In this document: positions 24,947-33,929 of the stretch, piece after piece
Numbering within the stretch: the first letter of the stretch is position 1
Layout: each line of letters begins with the position of its first letter
Origin: Wolinella sp963540505
GTDB taxonomy: Bacteria; Campylobacterota; Campylobacteria; Campylobacterales; Helicobacteraceae
Length of the DNA stretch: 64,000 nucleotides
Direction: 5' to 3'
Assembly: GCA_963540505.1 (NCBI GenBank)
Contig: CAUTMV010000003.1
Location: 124,001 to 188,000 of the forward strand
The notes under the pieces: generated by a model
Told to the model about the DNA's origin: nothing
The model's input: the letters and a program-made list of their open reading frames with translations, nothing else
Databases searched by the model: none
Made by a program: the position numbers and the translations under genes

Positions 24947-25912
24947 CTAGCGTTCGGTAACAATCTTCATCTTATCGCCTGCAAGCTTCACATAAAGCTC
25001 CTTGTTCCCGCTAAAAGAGTAACTCGGTGCGTTATATATTTCATAAAAACTAATGCGGAAAAACCGCTCGCCACGCTCGTTGGGATAGGGCGAAATATTG
25101 ATCTTCTCAAGTGTGATACTTTTGCGCTCATTTTTGCTAAAAATCCGTCGTTTATACTCTTTAAAAGCCTTAAATTTCATGCCATCAAAGCGTAAAAATT
25201 CCCCCTCATCATAATAGCTCAAATACTCCTCTAACACACCATCTTTCCACGCATTACGCCATTTGAAAAGATCGCTCAAGAGAATCGAGAGCTCTTGAAC
25301 GCTTGTGGTGGAGAGATTCCCATCGCCGGTAATAAGCAAGCTCTCCTTATGGCTAATAGAATCGGCAATCGCCTTTAAAAGCTGATTATCAATTGCGATG
25401 CAACCGCGCGTATTAATCTCTCTATCACCATTTAGGGGCAGTCCGTGGATCCAGATTCCCGACCCGCTCTTTTTTTGCAACACGTCATAAAGGTTGGGAT
25501 AGGAGGTAACAAATGCCAAAGGTCCGTAAAATTGATCGAGCTTTGTGAGCTTATTTGTGAGATCATAGACGCCGATGGGGGTCTTTAAATCTCCTTCCAC
25601 GCGCTTATCTCCCGGAGCTGAGCCCATAAGGGCTTTGGTATGTTTCATGCGCACCAGCTCTTTTTCCGTGATTTCATAAAGTGTCAGCTCGGAAGCCGCC
25701 TTGTCTGCGATAAAAAGATACTTCGCCCCCTCATAATACCCATATCGTATATCCATATTTTTTAGAGTTTTGAGCCAATATTCACGACTCACCAACTCTT
25801 CTTCAAGCTTCGCCTCAAGGGCTTTAATCCCCCCATCGCGATAGATTTTCACATAGTTTATCTCGCTCGCCCAAAGCAGACCCGACATCAATAATAACAA
25901 CGCGATTCTCAT
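24947..25912 (-). CDS. csd6: Csd6-type L,D-carboxypeptidase (cell shape)
   Basis: 321 residues with an N-terminal signal peptide (IALLLLMSGLLWASEI). The central YkuD-like domain carries the cysteine active-site motif SGIWIHGLPLNGDREINTRG followed by CIA. A C-terminal NTF2-like domain (about 225-321, DLFKWRNAWKDG onward) matches H. pylori Csd6 (HP0518), which trims the tetrapeptide and is needed for helical shape. The order hslV-hslU-era-csd6 is as in H. pylori. I choose the second of two adjacent ATGs because GGAG lies five bases upstream. Confidence 0.92.
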   Translation of the reverse strand: MRIALLLLMSGLLWASEINYVKIYRDGGIKALEAKLEEELVSREYWLKTLKNMDIRYGYYEGAKYLFIADKAASELTLYEITEKELVRMKHTKALMGSAPGDKRVEGDLKTPIGVYDLTNKLTKLDQFYGPLAFVTSYPNLYDVLQKKSGSGIWIHGLPLNGDREINTRGCIAIDNQLLKAIADSISHKESLLITGDGNLSTTSVQELSILLSDLFKWRNAWKDGVLEEYLSYYDEGEFLRFDGMKFKAFKEYKRRIFSKNERKSITLEKINISPYPNERGERFFRISFYEIYNAPSYSFSGNKELYVKLAGDKMKIVTER

Positions 25913-25927
25913 CATCTCTCCATATTT

Positions 25928-26857
25928 TTATTGCATAAAATCATATCCAAAATCCACAAGCCCCTTCTTCTCCTTGCTCCAGCCCTTTTGCACCTTGACA
26001 AATAACTTTAAAAAAACTTTTTTCCCGCTCAATCGCTCCATGCCCTCCCGCGCCTCTTTGCCGATACGCTTGAGCGTCATGCCTCCTTTGCCGATGATTA
26101 CGCCCTTTTGGCTCTCCTTCTCCACGACAATGGTCGCTCCCACGCGATCAAGCCCCTCAGTTTCACTGAAGCTCTCAATACGCACCTCGCTTTCATAGGG
26201 GATCTCATCACTTGTGTTTTCAAAGATCGATTCTCGAATAATCTCCTTGTAAAGCGCGCGAAAATTCTCTGTCGTGAGAATCTCCTCATCAAAGAGTGCG
26301 GGCGAATACGGCAGAAGCTTCGCCACCTCGTCAAGCACGGCTTGAAGCGCAATATTTTTATTCACAGACACCGGAATCAGCGCTTTATATTTCGTATCAT
26401 ATCGTGCATATTGCGCTATTTTTTGTAGCAAATCTTTTTGGCTCATCGTGTCGATTTTTGTGAGGATTAGAAGATGTGGCTTCTCTTTATTTAAGCGCAA
26501 AAACTCCTCATAATGCGCTACAGGGTCGCCCACCGGGGCTAAAAACAGCACCAAATCACAATCGCCCATTGCTTTTAGTGCCTCTTGGAGCATGAATTGA
26601 TTAAGCAACTTCTCTTTATGATGAAGCCCCGGCGTATCCACGAAAATTATCTGCGCATCGCCATGTGTGATGATAAAATTCATGCGTTTTCGTGTCGCAT
26701 TAGCCTTATGTGACACCATCGCAAGCCGCTCACCCACAAGCGCATTTAATAGCGTGCTCTTCCCCGCGTTGGGTCGCCCCACCACAGCGACAAATCCTGC
26801 ACGAGAGATTCCCGCACTTTCTAGGACTTCCACGATTCCCGAAGCTGCCTCGCTCAT
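25928..26857 (-). CDS. era: Ribosome-associated GTPase Era
   Basis: 309 residues. GTPase motifs: GRPNAGKSTLLNAL, DTPGLH and LTKID; a C-terminal KH domain contains GVIIGKGGMTLKRIGKEAR. Era binds the 3' end of 16S rRNA in 30S maturation. Its ATG overlaps the hslU TAA by one base (TAATG). About 20 residues before the G1 motif form an N-terminal extension. Confidence 0.97.
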   Translation of the reverse strand: MSEAASGIVEVLESAGISRAGFVAVVGRPNAGKSTLLNALVGERLAMVSHKANATRKRMNFIITHGDAQIIFVDTPGLHHKEKLLNQFMLQEALKAMGDCDLVLFLAPVGDPVAHYEEFLRLNKEKPHLLILTKIDTMSQKDLLQKIAQYARYDTKYKALIPVSVNKNIALQAVLDEVAKLLPYSPALFDEEILTTENFRALYKEIIRESIFENTSDEIPYESEVRIESFSETEGLDRVGATIVVEKESQKGVIIGKGGMTLKRIGKEAREGMERLSGKKVFLKLFVKVQKGWSKEKKGLVDFGYDFMQ

Positions 26858-28188
26858 TAGAGTATATACCGCGCTATATCGATATTCTCGACCAAATCAT
26901 CAAGCCGCTCATGCACCATCTCCGCATTCACACTCACGCGCTTGCCTTTATGTTCCTCTGCCTCAAAGCTAATCTCCTCAAGCACCTTTTCAATCACCGT
27001 ATGAAGCCGCCTAGCACCGATGTCTTCTGTCTTTTCATTGGCTCTTTGAGATAGCTTTGCAAGAGCTCTAATCGCCTCATCTTCAAAGCTAAGCTCCACG
27101 CCCTCAACCTCAAGAAGCGCGACATATTGCTTCAAAATCGAATTTTTGGTCTGGGTAAGAATCTGATATAGCGTCTCCTCAGAAAGAGCGTCCAGCTCCA
27201 CCCTAAGCGGGAATCGCCCCTGAAGCTCGGGGATAAGATCGCTTGGCTTACTGAGATGAAACGCGCCTGCGGCGATAAATAAAATATAGTCCGTTTTAAT
27301 TTGCCCATATTTTGTATTCACGCTGCTCCCCTCGACAATCGGAAGCAAATCACGCTGCACACCCTCTTTGCTCGGGTCTTGACGGCTTGAACCCCCTTGC
27401 GAGACGGCGATTTTATCAATCTCATCGATAAAGATGATCCCCTCCTCCTCCGCGCGCTTGAGCCCTTCAAGCTTGATCGCCTCCATATCCAAAAGTGCCT
27501 CACTCGCCTCGATTTTTAAGAGCTCTTTTGCCTCAGCGACACTGACCTCCTTTTTGACCTCTTCTTTTGCGCTGCTAAGCACCTTCACAAGCGATTCTTG
27601 GATTTTGATCACCTCGGGAGGGAGATTCCCCTCCGCGAGCTCGATACTCTTTTTGGGCAGGTCAATCTCGATTTTTAGATGATCCGCCTCGCCGTTGAGC
27701 ACGCGCGCTTTCATGCGCTCAAGAGAGCTTTTATACTCCTGCATTTTCGTCTCGCTCGCACCCTTTGGGAGTGGCGGGATAAGCTTTTGGACGATTTTAT
27801 CAACCACATAAGAATCGATACTCTCCTTGTTTCTCTCTTTGTACTCTTCTTTAACGAGCAAAATCGCAGCACTCACCAAATCACGCACCATCGATTCCAC
27901 ATCGCGCCCGACAAACCCCACTTCCGTGTATTTACTTGCCTCCACTTTGATAAAGGGCAAGCCCATCATGCGCGCCATTCTACGCGCTATTTCCGTCTTC
28001 CCCACACCCGTAGAGCCGATCATTAGGATATTTTTAGGAATCACCTCATCTTGCATCTCTTTGCTGAGTCGCATTCGCCTGTATCGATTCCTAAGCGCGA
28101 TGGCGACGCGCTTTTTCGCCTCTTTCTGCCCGATAATATACTCGTCCAAATAGGCAACAATCTCCTTTGGTGTCATCTCTTTTCTCAC
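26857..28188 (-). CDS. hslU: ATP-dependent protease ATPase subunit HslU
   Basis: 443 residues from the GTG at 28188, the same length as I recall for H. pylori HslU. GAGG lies seven bases before the GTG; an upstream-extended frame from 28239 would run into hslV. Motifs: GSTGVGKTEIARR (Walker A), GIIFIDEIDKIA (Walker B), GRFPLRVEL, and C-terminal YIL, which docks into HslV. HslU unfolds substrates for HslV. The I domain spans about residues 105-235. Confidence 0.97.
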   Translation of the reverse strand: MRKEMTPKEIVAYLDEYIIGQKEAKKRVAIALRNRYRRMRLSKEMQDEVIPKNILMIGSTGVGKTEIARRMARMMGLPFIKVEASKYTEVGFVGRDVESMVRDLVSAAILLVKEEYKERNKESIDSYVVDKIVQKLIPPLPKGASETKMQEYKSSLERMKARVLNGEADHLKIEIDLPKKSIELAEGNLPPEVIKIQESLVKVLSSAKEEVKKEVSVAEAKELLKIEASEALLDMEAIKLEGLKRAEEEGIIFIDEIDKIAVSQGGSSRQDPSKEGVQRDLLPIVEGSSVNTKYGQIKTDYILFIAAGAFHLSKPSDLIPELQGRFPLRVELDALSEETLYQILTQTKNSILKQYVALLEVEGVELSFEDEAIRALAKLSQRANEKTEDIGARRLHTVIEKVLEEISFEAEEHKGKRVSVNAEMVHERLDDLVENIDIARYIL

Positions 28189-28190
28189 GC

Positions 28191-28727
28191 CTAATCCTCT
28201 AGCTCTAAAAGTTTGATGTTCTGATTTGTATAGATACACAATTCACCGGCAATTTTTAGCGATTCCTCGACGAGTTCACGCTCGCTGAGTTTTGCATGTT
28301 TGTGGAGCGCACGAGCGGCTGAAAGTGCATAATTCCCGCCACTCCCAATCGCCGCTAAAACACCATCTTCAGGTTCGACGACATCGCCTGTGCCACTAAG
28401 GATAAAAAGATGCTCCCGATCAAGCACGATCATCATCGCCTCTAAACGCCGCAAATACTTATCTTTGCGCCACTCTTTAGAAAAATCAATGACCGATTTC
28501 ATCAAATCGCCCTTGCGATTCTCCAAAATGCGCTCAAACATCTCAAAAAGGCTGAACGCATCGGCGGTGCTACCGGCAAATCCGCTTAAAATCTTGCCAT
28601 TATGGAGCGTGCGGATTTTTGTCGCATTGCCCTTGAGGACACAATTCCCAAACGTTACCTGCCCATCGCCGCCAATCACAGCCCTCCTTGCGCCACGATA
28701 AGCGAGAATCGTCGTCGCCTCAAACAT
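28191..28727 (-). CDS. hslV: ATP-dependent protease peptidase subunit HslV
   Basis: 178 residues, proteasome-like. It starts MFEATTILAYRG; the catalytic threonine corresponds to Thr5, so four residues must be removed, unlike E. coli HslV where Thr2 follows the initiator. IGGDGQVTFGN, KIRTL and GSGGNYALSAARAL are family motifs. It overlaps rplI by eight bases and ends two bases before hslU. Confidence 0.96.
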   Translation of the reverse strand: MFEATTILAYRGARRAVIGGDGQVTFGNCVLKGNATKIRTLHNGKILSGFAGSTADAFSLFEMFERILENRKGDLMKSVIDFSKEWRKDKYLRRLEAMMIVLDREHLFILSGTGDVVEPEDGVLAAIGSGGNYALSAARALHKHAKLSERELVEESLKIAGELCIYTNQNIKLLELED

Positions 28728-29172
28728 CGCTACCCTCGATATCGACCTTCAAAACCGCGTGGATTCCATGACCGAGCTTCGTCTCGATTTCGTAGATTCC
28801 CGTGCTTTTGATTGGACTTTTTAGCTCAAAGCTCTTTTTATCAATCTCGATTCCCTTCTGCGCCTTCAACGCTTCGCTAATCTCCTCTTTGGTGATTGCA
28901 CCATAAAGCGCGCCATTTGCGCCCACTTTTTTAGTGATTTTGAGTGTGATTTTCTCCAAATTTTGAGCAAGATTTTGTAGCCGCTCAAGCTCCTGCGCGA
29001 GCAACTCCGCGCGCTTTTTCTCTCCAGCTTTCCAGCGATTTACCACTTCATTGCTCGCCACTTCAGCCATGCCCTTGCCGACTAGAAAATTGCGCCCATA
29101 GCCGTCTTTAACCTCGTGAATCTCGCCCGCCTTGCCCAATCCCTTGACATCTTTAATCAATAGAACCTTCAT
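28720..29172 (-). CDS. rplI: Ribosomal protein bL9
   Basis: 150 residues starting MKVLLIKDVKGLGKAGEIHEV, then the GYGRNFLVGKGMAEVAS motif, a long connecting helix and a C-terminal domain. The ATG at 29172 has AAGGAG six bases upstream; an in-frame extension to 29214 is disfavoured. It heads rplI-hslV-hslU-era-csd6 and diverges from the YgjP-like gene. Confidence 0.97.
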   Translation of the reverse strand: MKVLLIKDVKGLGKAGEIHEVKDGYGRNFLVGKGMAEVASNEVVNRWKAGEKKRAELLAQELERLQNLAQNLEKITLKITKKVGANGALYGAITKEEISEALKAQKGIEIDKKSFELKSPIKSTGIYEIETKLGHGIHAVLKVDIEGSDV

Positions 29173-29255
29173 CGTGCGCTCCTTAATTTTGTGTAAAATT
29201 ACTACATGTTTCATAATAAAAAGCGAAATCTTAATGAAAAATAGGTAAAAAGCCC

Positions 29256-29897
29256 TTGAAAACCGCCCTTCCCTATCCGCTAAATATAATCCGCAAAAAG
29301 GGGATCAAACGGCTTAAGCTCATCATTACAAAAGAGCCAAATGGCGGCGTTATGCTGCGTGTCAATCTCCCTTTTGATGTCAACAAAGCCCATGCGCTCG
29401 CCTTTGTAGATGAGAATCTTGAATGGATCAATAAACAGGTGGAGCGACTGCAAGAAGAGGAGCGAAAATTGGAAGATTCTTTGTATTCGCACGCAGGAGA
29501 GTTGCCTATTTTTGGGCAATGGGAGCGTTATGATTCTTGCGCGCATACAAAGCGCAAACTTAAAGCGCGCCTCACAGACTACCTCGCAGGCTCGATTGCA
29601 CGTTATGAAGCAGCGATGGGAATCGTGCCTAAAAGCTTTCACGTGCGCAAGAATCGATACCGCCTCGGGAGCTGCCGCACTGATGGGACGCTCACTTTTT
29701 CGTTGCAGTTGCTTTTTGCACCCCCTGAAGTGGTCGATTATGTCGTGGCACACGAGCTTGCACACATCATTCACCATAATCACTCCGCGCAATTTTGGGA
29801 GCTTCTTGCGCGCTATTATCCCAAACACAAAGAGGCAAAAGCCTATCTAAGAGCCAATCACGCGCTGTTTGTGCGACTTTTGGAGCGGTTTTTCTAA
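29256..29897 (+). CDS. YgjP-like (M48/SprT-type) zinc metallopeptidase family protein
   Basis: 213 residues. The zinc motif VVAHELAHIIHHNHSAQFW lies near residues 164-182, with ARYYPKHKEAKAYLR after it, as in YgjP/DUF45 proteins. No signal peptide is seen, so it is probably cytosolic. Physiological substrates are unknown. The start is TTG at 29256 with a weak AGGT upstream; an internal start cannot be excluded, but residues MKTALPYPLNIIRKKG fit the family N-terminus. It converges on proA with a 60-base gap. Confidence 0.85.
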   Translation: MKTALPYPLNIIRKKGIKRLKLIITKEPNGGVMLRVNLPFDVNKAHALAFVDENLEWINKQVERLQEEERKLEDSLYSHAGELPIFGQWERYDSCAHTKRKLKARLTDYLAGSIARYEAAMGIVPKSFHVRKNRYRLGSCRTDGTLTFSLQLLFAPPEVVDYVVAHELAHIIHHNHSAQFWELLARYYPKHKEAKAYLRANHALFVRLLERFF

Positions 29898-29957
29898 TTT
29901 CATGCACCAAACAAATCCGAGCAGGAATCCTCACAATATTCCCACCAATGTGCCGTT

Positions 29958-31202
29958 TTAACCCCTCACCTGCCCGCTACCATAGACTTTATATTTATAT
30001 GTCGTGAGTTCATTAATCCCCATGGGTCCGCGCGCATGGAGCTTATTTGTGGAGATTCCCACCTCCGCGCCAAATCCATACTCGCCCCCATCGCTAAAAC
30101 GCGTCGAGGCATTTAAGTAAATACTCGCAGCATCGACCTCATCGAGGAATCGCTCCGCACTCGCGTGATTCTCGCTCACAATCGCTTCAGAATGCCCCGA
30201 CCCGTAGCGTGCAATATGCGCAAGAGCCTCATCTATATCCGCTACGACCTTAATATTTAGGATCTTCTCGCCATATTCAGTAGAGAAATCCTCCTCGCTC
30301 GCCGCGCTTCCCTCAATAAACTTGAGCGATTCCTCACACGCGCGCAGGGCGATTCCCGCCTCTTTGGCTAAGGGCGCAAAAGCTTGCAAAAACTCGCCGC
30401 TAATGGCTCTATCGACAAGCAACGTCTCAATGGCATTACACGCGGAGGGGCGAGACGCTTTAGCATTAATCGCGATTGCAAGGGCTTTTTGATAATCCGC
30501 ATCCTCGTGGATGTAAAGATGACAGACCCCCTTGTTATGCTTAATCACGGGAATCGTCGCGTTTTTGGCGACAAAATTAATGAGCGATTCCCCGCCGCGC
30601 GGAATGAGCAGATCCACATATCGATCCATCTTCACAAATTGCGCTACGCCCTCGCGCGAATAATCAGGAAGTAGCGCAATCACCGAGCGCGGAAGATGAT
30701 GTGCCTCTAAAACATCCTGCAAAATCCCAGCAATCGCCTCGTTGCTTCGCTGCGCCTCCTTGCCCCCTTTAAGCACGCAGACATTGCCGCTTTTAAAGCA
30801 CAGCGCAGCCGTGTCGCTCGTAACATTCGGACGCGACTCATAAATAATCCCGACTACTCCAAGCGGAACGCTCACCTTCTCGATTCTAAGCCCATTCTCC
30901 ACAACCCATCCATCAAGCACCCTGCCGATGGGATTCTTAAGGCTAGCAATCTCTCTAAGGGCTCGCGACATCGCAAGAATACGCTCGTGATTTAAAAGGA
31001 GACGATCTAAAAAAGCCTCTTTGATTCCCGCATTTTGCGCCTCTTTAAAATCAAGCGCATTCGCCTCTAGGATTCCCGCCTCATGCGCACTTAGCTCCTC
31101 TGCCATGTCGCATAAAATCCGATTCCTCTCTTTGGGGAGCAGTTTCGCGCACACCCTGCACGCCGCTTTACTCTCCTTTAAAAACTCCTCTAAAGATTGC
31201 AT
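29958..31202 (-). CDS. proA: Gamma-glutamyl phosphate reductase ProA
   Basis: 414 residues of the aldehyde dehydrogenase superfamily, reducing gamma-glutamyl phosphate to the semialdehyde in proline synthesis. The catalytic cysteine is in ASRPSACNAIETLLV; NAKASR before it and YIHEDADYQKA also fit. Its ATG overlaps the preceding transporter stop (TAATG). No proB is in the window. A proline importer (putP) lies elsewhere in the window, so both supply routes appear present. Confidence 0.96.
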   Translation of the reverse strand: MQSLEEFLKESKAACRVCAKLLPKERNRILCDMAEELSAHEAGILEANALDFKEAQNAGIKEAFLDRLLLNHERILAMSRALREIASLKNPIGRVLDGWVVENGLRIEKVSVPLGVVGIIYESRPNVTSDTAALCFKSGNVCVLKGGKEAQRSNEAIAGILQDVLEAHHLPRSVIALLPDYSREGVAQFVKMDRYVDLLIPRGGESLINFVAKNATIPVIKHNKGVCHLYIHEDADYQKALAIAINAKASRPSACNAIETLLVDRAISGEFLQAFAPLAKEAGIALRACEESLKFIEGSAASEEDFSTEYGEKILNIKVVADIDEALAHIARYGSGHSEAIVSENHASAERFLDEVDAASIYLNASTRFSDGGEYGFGAEVGISTNKLHARGPMGINELTTYKYKVYGSGQVRG

Positions 31203-32527
31203 TATCGTCCCAAAAAGTAGCGATCCGTCTCGGCTTTCACGACTTTGGAGAGCAAAAGTAGTGCAATTAGGTTAGGAATCGCCATAAGCCCATTTGCCAT
31301 ATCGGAAAAATTCCAGACAAAATCAAGCTTGATCATCGCGCCCACAATGACAAATGAGACAAAAATCGCGCGAAACAGCTTGATCTTTTTGTGTCCAAAG
31401 AGAAATTCAAACGCCTTCTCGCCATAATAGCTCCAGCCAAGAATCGTCGAATAACCAAAAAGCACGGTTGCAAAGCTCACAACCCCTGCGCCGAAATCTC
31501 CCAAATAGTGCTCAAAACTCCTAAGCGTAAGCTCTCCGCCACTCACACCCTCTAGCCATTGAGGCGCGCTCAAAATCACCACAGCCGTAATCGTGCATAC
31601 CACGAGCGTATCAACAAAAGTCTGCGTCATGGAGACGAGAGCCTGCCGCACGGGATCATCAGTCTTTGCCGCAGCCGCGGCAATCGGGGCTGAACCCAAT
31701 CCCGATTCGTTAGAAAAAACCCCGCGCGCTAATCCATAACGTATTGCCACAGCCACGCCCGCCCCGAGGAATCCGCCCCCAGCGGCATGCGGATTGAACG
31801 CATAATAAAAAATATCGCCAAGCACGGGGAGGATATTCTCGGCATTGAGGGTCAAAATCACCAGCGCGCTCGCAAGATAGACGACAATCATAAAAGGGAC
31901 AAGAAAGGCGGTGAATTTCCCGATACTTTTAATCCCGCCCAAAATCACGGTCGCAGTGAGGATTAGCATTGCAAATCCGCTGATCCACTCCGGAATCGCG
32001 AAATTTGACGCAAGCACGGTCGCGACGGCATTAGCCTGCGTCATGTTGCCAATCCCAAAGGAGGCAAACACCGTAAAAACGGCAAAAAGCACGCCCAGCC
32101 ACTTGAGATTGAGCCCAAAAGCGATGTAATACATCGGCCCGCCCTTGTAGCCCATCGCCCCTTTTTGACGATATTTGACGGCGAGCACCGCTTCAGAATA
32201 TTTCGTCGCCATTCCGACAAAACCCGTCACCCACATCCAAAAAACCGCCCCGGGTCCGCCCAGACTAATCGCCGTCGCCACACCAACGATATTGCCGATT
32301 CCCACTGTGGCAGCAAGAGCCGTAGTCAGTGCTGCAAAATGGCTAATCTCGCCCTCTGCATGAGGCTCTTTGTGAAAAATCAGCCTAAGTGCTCGAAAAA
32401 GTGCCCAGAATTGAACCCCTCTAAGCAGAATCGTCAGGTAGATTCCCGTCCCAACGAGCAACACAAGCATCGGCACGCCCCATACAAACGAAGCAACACT
32501 CCCCACAAACCCTTCAGCCACTCCCAT
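31202..32527 (-). CDS. Alanine/glycine:cation symporter (AGCS family)
   Basis: 441 residues with about ten membrane segments. TVGIGNIVGVATAISLGGPG near residue 75, GPMYYIAFGLNLKWLG and SNESGLGSAPIAAAAA are AGCS (SLC-like DagA/AlsT) signatures. It should import alanine or glycine with Na+ or H+; the substrate cannot be fixed from sequence. ATG at 32527 has AGGAGG five bases upstream, better than the GTG two codons before. It is coupled to proA by a one-base overlap, an odd pairing because H. pylori keeps them apart as far as I recall. Confidence 0.92.
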   Translation of the reverse strand: MGVAEGFVGSVASFVWGVPMLVLLVGTGIYLTILLRGVQFWALFRALRLIFHKEPHAEGEISHFAALTTALAATVGIGNIVGVATAISLGGPGAVFWMWVTGFVGMATKYSEAVLAVKYRQKGAMGYKGGPMYYIAFGLNLKWLGVLFAVFTVFASFGIGNMTQANAVATVLASNFAIPEWISGFAMLILTATVILGGIKSIGKFTAFLVPFMIVVYLASALVILTLNAENILPVLGDIFYYAFNPHAAGGGFLGAGVAVAIRYGLARGVFSNESGLGSAPIAAAAAKTDDPVRQALVSMTQTFVDTLVVCTITAVVILSAPQWLEGVSGGELTLRSFEHYLGDFGAGVVSFATVLFGYSTILGWSYYGEKAFEFLFGHKKIKLFRAIFVSFVIVGAMIKLDFVWNFSDMANGLMAIPNLIALLLLSKVVKAETDRYFLGR

Positions 32528-32617
32528 ATTCACCTCCTGTCTGTCCCAAAATAAGCGCGATTCCTAGCTTTGGATTCCCCAAAACCGCGCAAGAGCGTAT
32601 CCTGATGTGCAAATAAA

Positions 32618-33685
32618 CTAAGAACTTGCATATTCGCTTGCAAGCTTCTCCACTTCCTCGACAAAACGATCCACAAGCTCGCTCTCCGGGAGCTTGTGGA
32701 GGATTTCTCCCCTTTTGATGATGAGCCCGCTTTTGTTCCCAAAAGCAATGGCAATATCCGCGTGCCTCGCCTCTCCAAGCGCATTGACCGCACAGCCCAT
32801 AACCGAAACCTGCAAAGGTGCTTTGATGTGCTTAATGCGCTCCTCGACATACTTAACCGCTTCCACGAGATTTGCCTCGATTCTCCCGCATGTGGGGCAT
32901 GAGATGAGGTAGATTCCCTCTTTTTGCCGCCCTGAATATTTCAAAATCGCACGCGCAACCTCAATCTCTTTCTCAAGCTCGCCCGTGATTGAAACCCGCA
33001 TGGTATCGCCGATTCCCTCCATTAAAAGCGCACCTAATGCCATCGCGCTTTTAATGCTTGAATGAAAAATCGTCCCTGCTTCAGTTACTCCAAGATGAAA
33101 AGGATATTCTACCAAAGGGCGGAGCATGCGATATGCCGCTAGTGTGCGCTCAACATCGCTTGCTTTGAGTGAAATTTTGATGTTGCTAAAGCCAAAGTCC
33201 TCGAGAAGCTTGATGTTATAAAGAGCCGATTCCACCATACCTTTGGGGGTCGCGCCATATTTTTGCTCAAAACGCTCCTCAAGGCTGCCGCCATTAACGC
33301 CAATGCGCACGGGAATCCCGCGCTCATTACAAGCATCAGCAACCGCCTTAATTCGCTCTTTTGAGCCAATATTTCCCGGGTTTATACGGATACAATCCAC
33401 GCTCTGCGCGGCAATAAGTGCAAATTTGTATTGAAAATGAATGTCCGCCACGATTGGCAGAGGGCTTAGGTTTTTGAGCTCTTTGAGGGCTTCTGCGTCC
33501 TCGCGATTGCTTACTGCCACGCGCACAATATCGCACCCTGCAAGCGCAAGCCTATCAATCTGCGCTTTAGTCGCGGCAATATCGGCGGTCTTGCTAAAGG
33601 TCATAGACTGAACAGAAATCGGGGAATCGCCGCCGATTCCGACATTACCGACAAAAATTTGCTTGGTTTTTACGCGCTCTTGCAA
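32618..33685 (-). CDS. ispG: 4-hydroxy-3-methylbut-2-en-1-yl diphosphate synthase IspG
   Basis: 355 residues, penultimate enzyme of the MEP isoprenoid pathway (IspH, the last, is also in this window). Cluster cysteines lie in SCPTCGRIEANLV and VMGCAVNALGEARHAD. The TIM-barrel start VQSMTFSKTADIAATKAQI is typical. The start is TTG at 33685 with GAGAGG nine bases upstream; the N-terminus aligns with H. pylori IspG, so TTG is probably correct. Confidence 0.96.
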   Translation of the reverse strand: MQERVKTKQIFVGNVGIGGDSPISVQSMTFSKTADIAATKAQIDRLALAGCDIVRVAVSNREDAEALKELKNLSPLPIVADIHFQYKFALIAAQSVDCIRINPGNIGSKERIKAVADACNERGIPVRIGVNGGSLEERFEQKYGATPKGMVESALYNIKLLEDFGFSNIKISLKASDVERTLAAYRMLRPLVEYPFHLGVTEAGTIFHSSIKSAMALGALLMEGIGDTMRVSITGELEKEIEVARAILKYSGRQKEGIYLISCPTCGRIEANLVEAVKYVEERIKHIKAPLQVSVMGCAVNALGEARHADIAIAFGNKSGLIIKRGEILHKLPESELVDRFVEEVEKLASEYASS

Positions 33686-33792
33686 GTAGGGAATCCTCTC
33701 GAAAAAATCTTAGAGAAAATGATACAAAATTTTAGGCTTATTTTATTCTTGCTTTTAAGAAAAGAGCAAGTTTTGTTAAAGAATATCTAAAG

Positions 33793-33798
33793 TATAAT
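33793..33798 (+). promoter_or_regulatory. -10 box TATAAT for the REC-PAS operon
   Basis: A perfect TATAAT follows AAAGAATATCTAAAG in an AT-rich spacer of ispG and the receiver gene. There is no -35 at normal distance, as is common in Helicobacter. Transcription from here would give a leader of about 125 bases before the ATG at 33930. Confidence 0.5.
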
Positions 33799-33929
33799 TG
33801 TCTTATTTTCCCTGTATTTCGACGTTATAGCCACTTTTTGCAGGCTACGTTTTGGATACAACTGCGCAAAATTAATCGATAGGGCGAGCATTTGGCTTGG
33901 CAAAACGAACGGCTTTTAGGAGGATATTC

